From JAWLBR01 sp041687495 (lineage in GTDB: Bacteria; Bacillota; Limnochordia; DTU087; JAAYGB01), in assembly GCA_041687495.1 (NCBI GenBank), contig JAWLBR010000029.1, positions 1-31,804 of the forward strand: a DNA stretch of 31,804 nt. The letters are read 5' to 3'. Positions 22,237 through 30,694 of the stretch are shown here, in pieces (positions within the stretch are counted from its first letter, which is position 1; each line of letters starts with the position of its first letter). The translations under genes were made by a program, and so were the position numbers. The notes under the pieces are model-generated. The model was given only the letters and a program-made list of their open reading frames with translations, did not search any database and had not been told where the DNA came from.

Positions 22237-23040
22237 GTGAGAACATTGGGAAAGTGGTTGCAAACACAATTAGGACCGGCAGCACTGCCGGTAGCAATTC
22301 TGGTGGCCTGGTGGATGTCGGCAGCATCTGGCTGGACGCCGGCGGGAACGGTTCCGTCACCGGGAGAAGTCTTGGTAGGTTTTCAGCAAATGCTTGTCAG
22401 TGGAATGTACTGGCGGCATGTGTCTACCAGCATCCTGCGGGTGCTCGGGGGATTTAGTTTGGCGGCTGTGCTGGCTGTTCCGTTGGGTGTTTGGATGGGC
22501 TCCCGGGCCGGCCTGCGACGAGTGATAAATCCTACTTTTGAGTTTCTCAGACAGATCCCGCCTGTCGCGTGGGTCCCCTTGTTCATCATCTGGCTGGGTT
22601 TGGGGGAGGCCCCCAAGCTTGCTGTTATCGCGTATGCCGCGTTTTTCCCTATTTTGATGAACACAGAAGTAGCTGTTGCCGGGATTGGCCAGCAGTATGA
22701 AGAGGTCGCCGCCAGCCTCTGTTTATCTCCGCGTCGGCGGTTTCGTACACTTGTCCTACCGGCAGCCAGTCTAGGGATCGTCACCGGACTGAGGTTAGGC
22801 CTGGGGATGAGTTGGAGAGCTTTGGTGGCAGCGGAGATGTTAGCTGCTTTTTCCGGCCTAGGGTACATGGTAATGGCAGCCCGGTCGTTAGTTCGCACCG
22901 ATGAGATGTTCATTGGCATAGCAAGTATCGGAGTGTTGGGGATGGCAATGGACTGGTGGGGCAGAAAGCTGCAAGTGAGATTACTGCCGTGGACCACTAG
23001 GGCGGGAGGGCAGAAAGATGCCAAGCAGGCAGGTTTCTGA
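22237..23040 (+). CDS. ABC transporter permease, nitrate/sulfonate/taurine type
   Basis: This 267-residue inner-membrane permease belongs to the SsuC/TauC/NrtB group. About six membrane segments are visible, and the EAA-type loop that contacts the ATPase is EEVAASLCLSPRRRFRTLVLP. GTG start, with GGGG a few bases before it. Its last 23 bases overlap the ATPase gene, so the two are translated together. The order permease, ATPase, binding protein is less usual than binding protein first. The substrate is not evident. Sulfonate, nitrate or a pyrimidine/thiamine precursor is possible. Confidence 0.93.
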   Translation: MRTLGKWLQTQLGPAALPVAILVAWWMSAASGWTPAGTVPSPGEVLVGFQQMLVSGMYWRHVSTSILRVLGGFSLAAVLAVPLGVWMGSRAGLRRVINPTFEFLRQIPPVAWVPLFIIWLGLGEAPKLAVIAYAAFFPILMNTEVAVAGIGQQYEEVAASLCLSPRRRFRTLVLPAASLGIVTGLRLGLGMSWRALVAAEMLAAFSGLGYMVMAARSLVRTDEMFIGIASIGVLGMAMDWWGRKLQVRLLPWTTRAGGQKDAKQAGF

Positions 23041-23803
23041 AGAATCTGGGGCACTTATTCTGCAGCTTCTTGGCGTACATAAGCAGTATCCCGGGAAGCC
23101 AAACCCACTTCAGGCAGTGGAAGACATCACGCTCGAACTGTGCAAAGGCAGAATTGCGGCTCTAATGGGACCCAGTGGCTGTGGGAAGACTACCCTGCTG
23201 CGCTTGGCAGCTGGGTTGGAGATGCCAACCCGGGGAAAGGTTGTCTTCGCCGGGAGAGAAGTTGACGGTCCGGGACCCGGGCGGGGAATCATGTTTCAAG
23301 AGCCGCGTCTGTTTCCGTGGCTTACGGTAAAGGAAAATGTCGCGTTGGGATTGCCGGAACAGATGGAGTCTAGCGAGGTTAGTCGCAGCGTTGACGAACT
23401 GTTGGCGCTCGTGGGGGTAGAGGGTTTTGGCAGAGCGTACCCTCGGGAGCTGTCAGGCGGAATGGCTCAACGTGTGGCTCTGGCACGGGTTTTGGCTGTC
23501 GACCCTGAGTTACTGCTGCTAGATGAGCCGTTTTCAGGGCTGGACATTGCCAATCGCTTTACCTTGCAGGAGGCCTTGGGAGACATTGCGGCTAAACGGC
23601 GGCTGACGGTGCTGATGGTTACCCACGACCTAGACGAAGCACTGTACTTGGCTGATACGGTTTATGTTCTCAGCCATCGCCCGGGGCGAATTGCGCATCA
23701 GCTCGAGCTTCCCATTGATCGACCCCGGGAGCGGGTGGCGAGAAAGCTGCAACACTATCGGAGTCAGCTAACTGAATGGCTGATTGCCCAGGCGCATCGT
23801 TAG
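23018..23803 (+). CDS. ABC transporter ATP-binding protein, SsuB/TauB type
   Basis: This is a complete 261-residue nucleotide-binding subunit: Walker A GPSGCGKTTLLRL, Q-loop MFQEPRLFPW, signature LSGGMAQRVALARVLA, Walker B LLLLDEPFSGLD and the H-loop VTHDLDEAL. The FQEPRLFPWLTV run is typical of the nitrate/sulfonate subgroup. It energises the permease at 22237-23040. The ATG at 23018 follows GGAGGGC and overlaps the permease end. The binding protein follows 68 bases downstream. Confidence 0.95.
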   Translation: MPSRQVSEESGALILQLLGVHKQYPGKPNPLQAVEDITLELCKGRIAALMGPSGCGKTTLLRLAAGLEMPTRGKVVFAGREVDGPGPGRGIMFQEPRLFPWLTVKENVALGLPEQMESSEVSRSVDELLALVGVEGFGRAYPRELSGGMAQRVALARVLAVDPELLLLDEPFSGLDIANRFTLQEALGDIAAKRRLTVLMVTHDLDEALYLADTVYVLSHRPGRIAHQLELPIDRPRERVARKLQHYRSQLTEWLIAQAHR

Positions 23804-23871
23804 TTTTGCACCTGAGGGCTTGAACAAAAAATAGGGCGCGCCAAAAGCGCAGTCCGCGAGGAGTGGTTACT

Positions 23872-24822
23872 GTGAAAGGCAAGATTTCCTTATTTGCTGT
23901 TATCGTTGTATTGATGAGCGTTCTAGGGGTGGGCATGGTTTGGGCTCAGCCGTCCAAAGCGGTTCTCAACGTGAGTTACAATCCGATGCCGCTGAACGTG
24001 CCTAGTATCGTAGCTAAGCACAAGGGGCTGTTGGAGACAGAGCTGGCTTCCCAGGGAGTTAAGGTGGTGTACAGACCTTTTACGGCTGGCTATCAGATGA
24101 CTGAGGCTATGGCTGCCGGTGAACTGGATATCGCGCCTGTCATGGGGGGCACTTCCACGATCACCTCTGCCGCAGGGGGACGGGACTTGAAGATTATCGG
24201 CGCATATGGACAATCACCTGCTGGCTTTGCCGTGGTTACGAAAATAGACAGCACCATCGCCGAGGTAACCGATTTAGTTGGTAAGCGAATTGCCCTCCCG
24301 GTCGGGACCGAGGTGCATTACCTCCTTGCGAAACTACTGGAGCAAGCTGGCAGCTCCCTGGCTGACGTCAATGTTGTCAATATGCTCGTGCCGGATGCCG
24401 TTAATGCCTTGTTGGCAGGGCATGTGGACGCGGCGATGGCCGTTGAGCCGGTGATGACTAAGTTGGCGGCGGGCAAGAAGATCAAGGTGGTTAGCTCAGG
24501 TGCAGGGGTCTTTGCCGGGATGACCTTGATGACGGCATCGGAGCAGTTGGTCTCTGAATACCCACATCTGGTTGATGCATTTATCCGAGCCCATGAAGCA
24601 GCAATTGTGTACATGCAGCAGCATCCAGAGGAGACCGTAGAGCTGGTAGCCAAAGAAACCAATCTTCCGGCAGCACTTGTGAGCCGGATCATGCCCAAGT
24701 ACACCTTTGCCACCGATATCGACGAGACCGCCATCGCGTCGCTGCAGGATACGGCAGAGTTCTTGTTTGCCAACCAGATTACGAAACGACCAGTTGATGT
24801 CAGAGATCTGCTCTGGCGTTAG
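23872..24822 (+). CDS. ABC transporter substrate-binding protein, NMT1/SsuA-like
   Basis: About 316 residues form a periplasmic-type binding protein of the nitrate/sulfonate/bicarbonate group: VSYNPMPLNVPSIVAKHKG at the first lobe, FTAGYQMTEAMAAGELDIAP, then LVGKRIALPVGTEVHYLL. The signal peptide ends VWA-QP and has no lipobox. The GTG at 23872 lies eight bases after GAGGAG, better than an upstream GTG at 23863. It completes the ABC set and binds its unknown ligand outside the membrane. Without an N-terminal lipid it would be lost from a single-membrane cell unless otherwise held. Confidence 0.9.
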   Translation: MKGKISLFAVIVVLMSVLGVGMVWAQPSKAVLNVSYNPMPLNVPSIVAKHKGLLETELASQGVKVVYRPFTAGYQMTEAMAAGELDIAPVMGGTSTITSAAGGRDLKIIGAYGQSPAGFAVVTKIDSTIAEVTDLVGKRIALPVGTEVHYLLAKLLEQAGSSLADVNVVNMLVPDAVNALLAGHVDAAMAVEPVMTKLAAGKKIKVVSSGAGVFAGMTLMTASEQLVSEYPHLVDAFIRAHEAAIVYMQQHPEETVELVAKETNLPAALVSRIMPKYTFATDIDETAIASLQDTAEFLFANQITKRPVDVRDLLWR

Positions 24823-25919
24823 GGGTGCTTTTGAGCCTCCCAGTCGGGTAATAGTCCCCTCGCGGCGGCGATGATATCTTGAGCTGCATGGGAGTCTGCG
24901 TTAGTGGGGACAAGCGGTGATTGATTCTGCAGGCTTTCAATCACCGCGATATCCTCCCGCACAAGGCCAAGCGTCCGGATATTCATACCTAAGTACTGGG
25001 TGGCAGTGGCGGCAAACTTGGCTGCTGCCGCTGCTGCCGCAGCGGAGTCGGCTACCCGGTTCATTACTAGCGCAACAGGGGGCATCCAGAAGTTTACTGT
25101 CATAGACTTCACCGCGCCATAGCCGTCGAGCAGGCTGGTGCGGAACGGATTGAGGACGAGAACTACCTCATCGGCGATGAGTAAAAAGTTGGTGACACTA
25201 AGCCCCAAACCAGCGCCGGTATCCAAGATAACCACATCAAACCTTTTCTCCAGCTCAGCCACTGCGCCCAGAAGTCTGCCGTACTGCCAAGGAGAGAGAT
25301 CCGCTGTCTCGCTTCCTCCGACGATTCCGGGATAAATGGTAAGGCCGTGTACCCTCAGGCCAATGTCTAAGATGGAGGCTTTGCCTTGCACCACCTCAAG
25401 GAGCGTGCGGGGTGAGCTCAGGCCCACCGTGACAGCTGCATTGGCTGTTCCAATATCTGCATCCACCAAAGCGACGGAAACTCCCCGAGCCGCCAGTGCC
25501 CAGCCTAGGTTAAGAGAGATGGTTGTCTTGCCGGTGCCACCTTTGCCGCTGGTTACCGCCAGGATATGGCTGTTTCTCTGCCAGTCGGCACGGTGCAGCG
25601 GCAGATCGGTGACGACTTTGAGTTCCAACAGGGGCACTGGTTTCAGACGTCTTCCCGTCACCTGAACTCTCAGTGGTTGGAGCGTAGAAGGCTCAAGACC
25701 CGCACTGTGGGCTGCCGAACCTGATGGGTCAAGGTGGATGTACAGCTCGGTGTTTGGGTTGACCCAAGCTGCCTCCTTGCCTCTGGTCGGTACGGCGATA
25801 TAAAGCGTCCCTTTGTGTAGCCCAAGGATCCTGCTGTGGAAATATCCATTGCGTCGAGAATCGTGGGGAACTTCAACCCGCACCAATTTGTTAACCAGCC
25901 ATCGGTCCAGCCTTGCCAT
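24819..25919 (-). CDS. MinD/FlhG-type ATPase with N-terminal PilZN/YcgR-like domain
   Basis: This 366-residue protein joins an N-terminal beta-rich domain (residues 1 to about 110: LVRVEVPHDSRRNGYFHSRILG) to a MinD/ParA-family P-loop ATPase. The P-loop VTSGKGGTGKTTISLNL is of the deviant Walker A type. DADIGTANAAVTVGL and VVILDTGAGLG mark the rest of the site. FlhG/YlxH-like ATPases set flagellum number or pole position. The N-terminal domain resembles the flagellar-brake type that sits before PilZ domains, but no PilZ follows. AGGAGAGAG precedes the ATG at 25919. Its last four bases overlap the binding-protein end. No flagellar genes are adjacent. Confidence 0.85.
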   Translation of the reverse strand: MARLDRWLVNKLVRVEVPHDSRRNGYFHSRILGLHKGTLYIAVPTRGKEAAWVNPNTELYIHLDPSGSAAHSAGLEPSTLQPLRVQVTGRRLKPVPLLELKVVTDLPLHRADWQRNSHILAVTSGKGGTGKTTISLNLGWALAARGVSVALVDADIGTANAAVTVGLSSPRTLLEVVQGKASILDIGLRVHGLTIYPGIVGGSETADLSPWQYGRLLGAVAELEKRFDVVILDTGAGLGLSVTNFLLIADEVVLVLNPFRTSLLDGYGAVKSMTVNFWMPPVALVMNRVADSAAAAAAAAKFAATATQYLGMNIRTLGLVREDIAVIESLQNQSPLVPTNADSHAAQDIIAAARGLLPDWEAQKHP

Positions 25920-26155
25920 CGTATCTCTCTCCTTTATGCCACTCGAATTCGACAAAATGATCCGCGCATCCTCCAGCATACCGGGGACCAGCAGTGAAAA
26001 GGGACTTTTCCGCCGCAGGTCTTTGTGTAGCCTAAGCTAGGATACTGGGGATGGGTAGAAGATTTTGGCAGTAATAGAGGGAAACCCGGGGAGGCCGATG
26101 AAATACGGGTGTAGTGGTGGAATTGTCTGACCAATCTTACATAGGTGGTTTTTAT

Positions 26156-27214
26156 ATGGCAACAATTAAGGACGTGGCAAGGGAAGCTGGTGTGGCCATT
26201 TGCACCGTATCCTACGCCATCAACGGCACTGCACCGGTAGCTGAAGAAACGAAGCGCCGCATCTTTGCCGCAATCGAGAAGCTGGACTATCATCCCAACC
26301 GGGTGGCCCAGGGACTAGTCAAGCGCAAAACCAATACCCTGGGATTAGTCATGGCCCGTCCGGCATCGGACTCTTTTGCACATCAACTGCTGATCATGGA
26401 AACACTACGGGGAGTGTCTGAATCCGCCTCACGGGCCGGTTACTATATTCTTCTTCTGTATGAGGCAGACGGTAAGGACTCTCGCCGCAACTGTGGAACG
26501 CCGCTGGCGTCGTACCGCTCTAAGTCCGTGGATGGCTTTATTTTCCTCAGCCCGCGTCGCTGCCAGGAGACCATTACCCAACTGGCGAAGGAGAATTTTC
26601 CGGCAGTCATTACCGGGGGACTGCGTGAGGACCATCCTTTCCCGGCTGTGGACATTGATAACACCAAGGGGGCGAAGGAAGCTGTAGATCATCTGATTGA
26701 TCTGGGCCATCGCCGCATAGGTTTTCTCTCCCCAGATTCGCTGGAATACATATACTGTAGTGACAGGTTGCAAGGGTATCAGCAGGCCTTGAGTGAACGG
26801 GATATCGCCCTCGAGTCCAGGTATCAAGCAGAGGCGGATTACACCGCTGCCGGCTGCGTCAGAGTAGCCAAGCAAATGCTCAGTCAGTCAGAACGCCCGA
26901 CGGCGCTCTTTGTCGGCAGCGACTGGATGTACCCGTTTGTGCTGGAGGCAGCCAGAGAACTGGGGCTATCTGTCCCAACCGACTTGTCCGTTGTCGGGTT
27001 TGATGACAGCATCGCTGCCAGGATTATCACCCCAGCGCTGACGGTGACCCGCTGCCCGGCGTATGATATCGGGTCTCGGGCAACTCACCTGTTGATTGAC
27101 ATGCTTGAGTCCGGGGAACCGACGAAGAACCTTCACTGGGAAATGCCGACGGAGTTGGTTATCCGGGAGTCGACGGCCCCTCTTTCGGGGAACACTATAG
27201 CGGCAATGCTCTGA
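26156..27214 (+). CDS. LacI-family transcriptional regulator
   Basis: This 352-residue repressor has the LacI HTH at residues 1-48 (ATIKDVAREAGVAICTVSYAINGT, given here in part) and a periplasmic-binding-protein-like effector domain after it, ending VVGFDDSIAARIITPALT. It should respond to a small sugar or nucleoside. No metabolic or transport operon of that sort is nearby, so its target is unknown. It may regulate the genes behind it. AGGTGG is followed by the ATG seven bases later. The next gene begins 16 bases after its stop. Confidence 0.94.
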   Translation: MATIKDVAREAGVAICTVSYAINGTAPVAEETKRRIFAAIEKLDYHPNRVAQGLVKRKTNTLGLVMARPASDSFAHQLLIMETLRGVSESASRAGYYILLLYEADGKDSRRNCGTPLASYRSKSVDGFIFLSPRRCQETITQLAKENFPAVITGGLREDHPFPAVDIDNTKGAKEAVDHLIDLGHRRIGFLSPDSLEYIYCSDRLQGYQQALSERDIALESRYQAEADYTAAGCVRVAKQMLSQSERPTALFVGSDWMYPFVLEAARELGLSVPTDLSVVGFDDSIAARIITPALTVTRCPAYDIGSRATHLLIDMLESGEPTKNLHWEMPTELVIRESTAPLSGNTIAAML

Positions 27215-27230
27215 CGGAGGTGTTGAGCGT

Positions 27231-27410
27231 ATGGAAAGGGATTTTTTTACCGTGGATGATGTGGCCCGTCTATTAAAGGTGACCACTGAAACGGTGATTC
27301 AATGGACCCGGGAAGGGCTCCCTCATATTAACCGCGAGGGTAGATATTTATTCGTCAAGGAAAACGTGGTTGAGTGGGCAGGGGAGCATTGCACTGACGA
27401 TGAGGCTTGA
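27231..27410 (+). CDS. Small excisionase/MerR-type helix-turn-helix protein
   Basis: This is a 59-residue gene, MERDFFTVDDVARLLKVTTE and on to WTREGLPHIN and YLFVKENVVEWA. This is the HTH_17 pattern of excisionase- and MerR-like DNA-binding proteins: a helix-turn-helix then a two-stranded wing. Such proteins bind DNA in phage, plasmid or local regulation. The start ATG follows GGAGG by about ten bases. It lies 16 bases after the LacI gene and overlaps the methyltransferase start by 11 bases, so it is part of the same small operon. No other phage gene is seen. Confidence 0.8.
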   Translation: MERDFFTVDDVARLLKVTTETVIQWTREGLPHINREGRYLFVKENVVEWAGEHCTDDEA

Positions 27411-27873
27411 CATTCGTCCCAGCGCCGGAGTGGCCTTCTGGCTGCCTCGCTTCAGAGAGCTGGGGTGTGGTACGGTGCTTGACTATGGCGCGGGAAAACT
27501 GCGCAACAGCCTTTTCTTGGCTCAGGCAGGCTTTGAGGTGGTGGCTGCGGATCGGGATGAAGTGGTTGCCCGATGGCAACCGATCGATGGGATCGTGCCG
27601 ATATCTCTAGAAGAGATTGCAGTCAGTAAGCGACATTTTGATGCCGTGGTATGTACCTACGTGCTCAACATTCTTGGCGACCTTCAGCGCTCCGAAGCAT
27701 TGGTTAACTTAGTCTCTCTGGTCAAGCCAGGGGGGCTTTTGTGTATCGAGGTTTGGCGGCGGCCTCAGGCACGTTACCGGGTAGAAGGCGAGCTGCTGCA
27801 CCACCCAAACCTACAACCCAAAGCGCTGTTGATCGCGAAAGGCCTGTGGAGCGCTCTGCTTTCCCGTATTTAG
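27400..27873 (+). CDS. Small class I SAM-dependent methyltransferase
   Basis: The SAM-binding motif I of this 157-residue protein is TVLDYGAGKLRNSLFLAQAG, followed by the acidic strand end VVAADRDE and the post-motif region FDAVVCTYVLNIL. The last part KPGGLLCIEVWRRP completes the Rossmann-like fold. The substrate is not predictable. It is shorter than most members, so it may lack a substrate-binding cap. The ATG at 27400 is chosen over a TTG at 27370 inside the HTH gene. It ends 33 bases before the FtsA-like gene, which converges on it, with a hairpin between. Confidence 0.83.
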   Translation: MRLDIRPSAGVAFWLPRFRELGCGTVLDYGAGKLRNSLFLAQAGFEVVAADRDEVVARWQPIDGIVPISLEEIAVSKRHFDAVVCTYVLNILGDLQRSEALVNLVSLVKPGGLLCIEVWRRPQARYRVEGELLHHPNLQPKALLIAKGLWSALLSRI

Positions 27874-27885
27874 GGATGAAAAGCA

Positions 27886-27913
27886 GCGCTGACACTGTCG
27901 GGAGTGTCAGCGC
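27886..27913 (-). terminator. Hairpin terminator at the end of the FtsA-like gene
   Basis: GCGCTGACACT (27886-27896) pairs perfectly with AGTGTCAGCGC (27903-27913). On the minus strand it is followed by GCTTTTCATC. The stop codon of the FtsA-like gene lies within the stem. It may also slow the plus-strand methyltransferase transcript. Confidence 0.75.
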
Positions 27914-30084
27914 CACATCAGCTCAATCTCGTCTTTCTCGCCCAGGGGTGTGGTAAAGCCCGCTGGCTGGCCATTGACGGTGATCTCCAGTGTTCTTCCC
28001 CTCTCTTGATACTTGTGAGGGTCATAGTACCGAAAGACGTCATTCACCATGAATCCAGCATTGCCCAAGGACTTTACCGCAATGCGATCCCCGTTCCTAA
28101 CCGGCCTGCTGGGCTCGGCAGGGCTCCCATTAACCGTGATTGATGGTGCCTGGCTGCTCTGCAGCGTGATGGGCTCACCGTTGACGCACACTGTTATGCA
28201 GTTCCTTCCACTTGCCTGAGGGATTCTTGCAAGAACATCGCCAATGGTTGGTGCAGCTTGACTCTTCTCGTAGATCGCCACTTTGTCTCCCAGACTCAAC
28301 GGTCGATTCTCTTCCCCGCTGCGTCCGTTGACTAAGACCCTTAGCTCTGACAGCGGCAGCGAATGAGCTGCCCCATTAACCGTATATCTGATCTTGGTGT
28401 CTGACAAAGCCCCTTTCTCAATCAGCAGTGTCACTAGATCCTTGACGGTATCAAACCCCGTAACCGCAACTTCATCTCCGTCCTTAACTACCGAATTCAG
28501 GGATGCCTGTCTTCCGTTGACCAAAACTTGGGGTTCCAGCTCAACAATCCGCCCGTTCACCTCAACCTCGATCTGCCGCGTCTGCAGCTTGACGACATCG
28601 TTAACGGAAAGCTCCGGAGGCTCTCCGGCCTTGGGTTCAGACACCGAAAGGACGTCACCATCAACAACATCCTCATCCAAGGTGCACGGAACCCCGTTCT
28701 TGCTAACTTGGGCCGAAGTACCGGGGGGGCCGGGGATTACCTTCAACTGCCCGTTGACTCTAACGGACAAAGGTTCTCCGGGAGGTCCCAACAAGCGGCT
28801 GAGGCCAATACCTGCGGCGATGAGGGCTTCCTTAACAGTATGGACTGCCGTTTTCAGTAATCTGTAGCTACCCTCGTTTAGCTGAATGTTAATGAACGGA
28901 GATCGGCTAGATGTTCCAGCCAGCGCTGCGATGCCCAAAGGGGTGATGGAAGCGGGACCGCTCAACTGTTCTTCCGCGCCCTCAATTCCTCGGACGATGT
29001 CCCTGCCCCGAACGGCTACCCGAGTCACCGGTAGCCCCAACTGTACAGAAAGAAGCTCCCGCAACCCGGGAGTTGCTGCACCTCCGCCTACGCATATTAC
29101 GGCTTGAGGGCTATCACCGCCATTGAGGCGTTTAGTTTCCTCCGCGATTTCTTTGGCCAAGTTTTCTGCGGCCGGCCAAAGCGTGGACTGAACTTCTCGG
29201 CTAGCCACTTGGCTGGTAAAGCCCAGAGCGTCAACAATCTCGATTTCCTCCTGTTGCGAAACCAGGCGTTTTACCCTTTCGCCTTCGGTAAAGTCCAGTA
29301 GATAGTGCTCTGTTAAAGAGCGGGTGATCTCATCTCCGGCCGTCGGCACCATACCATAGGCCGTCACTGTTTGGTCCTTGGTAATGGCAATATCCGAGGT
29401 CCCTGCTCCAATGTCCACCAGTGCCAGATTAAGGGATCTCATCGACGGAGGAATGGCAACGTTAAGAGCAGCAATGGGTTCTAGAGTCAGGGAGGACATC
29501 TCCAGGTTCGCTCCTTGCAGAGCGCTACTCAGTGAGTCAATCACCACCCGCGGCAGAAATGTTGCGATGACCTCGGCCTCTGCCGAAGTCCCCCTCTGCC
29601 CGACTAATGAACCGATGCGGGCACCGTCAAGGTTGTACCGGGTCACCGAGTACGCAACGAAGATATAGGGGTTGCCGGTGGCAATAGTTCCTATGCGATA
29701 GGTTCTTCCCAACTCCTCCCTGGCTTGGCGGACAGCCTCAAGCTCTAGACCGTGGACCAAATCGTCCGTCACCGTCTCCAGTGGTGATAACGCTGTCCGC
29801 GACTGACCCCGCTGTGTTCGCAGCGAGCGCCCAGCGGCAGCCACCGCAACCTGCGTCAGTTTGAGCTGAGTTTGACGTTCCAAGTCCTCGGTTACTTGGC
29901 GAATAACGGCGCTAACTTTGCGGACGTCGTGAATCTGTCCGTCTTCCATCGCACCGGGCTCCTGCTCGATGATGCACACCGCAGCAGCTTGCCAAGGAGT
30001 ATGAGTCTTGTCTAGAATGATTCCCGCTACTTTACGGGTTCCGATGTCCAGGGCATACACAAATCTGCTATCTTGACCAGTCAT
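27907..30084 (-). CDS. FtsA-like ATPase with C-terminal VNG-repeat region
   Basis: This 725-residue protein has an FtsA/PilM-type actin-like ATPase in its first 400 residues: ALDIGTRKVAGIILD (phosphate 1), LALVDIGAGTSDIAITKD (phosphate 2), and VICVGGGAATPGL (adenosine). FtsA of about 420 residues tethers the cell-division ring. The extra 300 residues contain about four and a half units of the form V-x-VNG then V-x-x-GD, suggesting beta-grasp (ThiS/MoaD-like) modules. A typical membrane-targeting C-terminal helix is not seen. Related long forms occur in clostridia, with unknown role. GGGGGG precedes the ATG. No ftsZ is adjacent. Confidence 0.88.
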   Translation of the reverse strand: MTGQDSRFVYALDIGTRKVAGIILDKTHTPWQAAAVCIIEQEPGAMEDGQIHDVRKVSAVIRQVTEDLERQTQLKLTQVAVAAAGRSLRTQRGQSRTALSPLETVTDDLVHGLELEAVRQAREELGRTYRIGTIATGNPYIFVAYSVTRYNLDGARIGSLVGQRGTSAEAEVIATFLPRVVIDSLSSALQGANLEMSSLTLEPIAALNVAIPPSMRSLNLALVDIGAGTSDIAITKDQTVTAYGMVPTAGDEITRSLTEHYLLDFTEGERVKRLVSQQEEIEIVDALGFTSQVASREVQSTLWPAAENLAKEIAEETKRLNGGDSPQAVICVGGGAATPGLRELLSVQLGLPVTRVAVRGRDIVRGIEGAEEQLSGPASITPLGIAALAGTSSRSPFINIQLNEGSYRLLKTAVHTVKEALIAAGIGLSRLLGPPGEPLSVRVNGQLKVIPGPPGTSAQVSKNGVPCTLDEDVVDGDVLSVSEPKAGEPPELSVNDVVKLQTRQIEVEVNGRIVELEPQVLVNGRQASLNSVVKDGDEVAVTGFDTVKDLVTLLIEKGALSDTKIRYTVNGAAHSLPLSELRVLVNGRSGEENRPLSLGDKVAIYEKSQAAPTIGDVLARIPQASGRNCITVCVNGEPITLQSSQAPSITVNGSPAEPSRPVRNGDRIAVKSLGNAGFMVNDVFRYYDPHKYQERGRTLEITVNGQPAGFTTPLGEKDEIELMWR

Positions 30085-30161
30085 TAACAGCCCCCCTAAC
30101 CTTGGGTTGACCAGGCCGTTTGGGAAATAACTAAAGCCTGAGGTATTCTTTCAACATAGCG

Positions 30162-30195
30162 GGTGAGAGCCCTGCCGCTGTTGGCTCTCACCTTT
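30162..30195 (+). terminator. Hairpin ahead of the YdcZ-like gene
   Basis: GGTGAGAGCC (30162-30171) pairs perfectly with GGCTCTCACC (30183-30192) around an 11-base loop, followed by only three T. It lies 32 bases before the start at 30227 and could be an attenuator or an upstream terminator. Confidence 0.5.
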
Positions 30196-30226
30196 GGCAT
30201 CATCACGGACAAGGATGTGGTACGAG

Positions 30227-30667
30227 ATGGGAAATGTGCTTGGCGCTCTGCTAACAGCCTTTGTTTCCGGTATGGCTATGGCTGTGCAAGGTTCATTGAA
30301 CTCGGTGTTAGGAAAAGTAACCGGACTGTGGGAAGCGACCCTCATTGTGCATGGGGTTGGACTGGTTGTGGCAGGTGTGTTGACGGTTCCCCTGGGGAAC
30401 GGCAGTATTGCTAAGGTGGCAGGCGCCCCTTGGTATACCTGGCTCGGAGGCGCCATCGGTGTTGTGATTATCTACGCGGTTGCCAAAAGCATACCAAAGG
30501 TAGGCGTAGCCCCGGCTACCACAGCGATCATTGTGGGCCAGGTTGGGACCGCTTGTCTCATTGATCATTTTGGCATTTTTGGCCTTGAAAGGCTCCCGTT
30601 TCAGTGGTCGCACGCAGTAGGTGTACTTCTGCTGGCAGTGGGGGCGTGGTTTCTCCTTAAGCACTAG
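30227..30667 (+). CDS. DMT-superfamily YdcZ-like (DUF606) membrane protein
   Basis: About 146 residues form a five-helix membrane protein of the YdcZ/DUF606 family: a start helix with AFVSGMAMAVQGSLNSVLGK, APWYTWLGGAIGVVIIYA and ATTAIIVGQVGTACLIDHFG are family hallmarks. Such half-size drug/metabolite transporters may dimerise. The substrate is unknown. The ATG at 30227 puts the N-terminus in register with the family. An upstream in-frame start at 30194 would begin directly after a hairpin. The MFS gene follows 27 bases later, so they probably share a transcript. Confidence 0.88.
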   Translation: MGNVLGALLTAFVSGMAMAVQGSLNSVLGKVTGLWEATLIVHGVGLVVAGVLTVPLGNGSIAKVAGAPWYTWLGGAIGVVIIYAVAKSIPKVGVAPATTAIIVGQVGTACLIDHFGIFGLERLPFQWSHAVGVLLLAVGAWFLLKH

Positions 30668-30694
30668 TTGTCCGCAACCAGGAGGTTGGGTTAG

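Noticed and set aside
22383..23054. A 223-codon frame antisense to the ABC permease
   Set aside because: It mirrors an obvious permease with coupled ATPase. No binding site or family features.
24318..24773. A 151-codon minus-strand frame over the NMT1-like binding protein
   Set aside because: Ser/Thr/Ala-rich composition, no binding site, and the sense strand carries a well-formed gene.
25943..25952. Perfect palindrome TCGAATTCGA upstream of the MinD/FlhG-like gene
   Set aside because: Too short and without a known regulator. It is left unannotated.
25811..26032. A 12-base repeat, CTTTGTGTAGCC, at 25811-25822 and 26021-26032
   Set aside because: By chance about thirty pairs of identical 12-mers are expected in a window this long, and neither copy has a matching context.
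28394..28867. A 157-codon plus-strand frame inside the FtsA-like gene
   Set aside because: It is antisense to a clear repeat-bearing coding region. Ser/Thr/Pro-rich translation is typical of a shadow frame.
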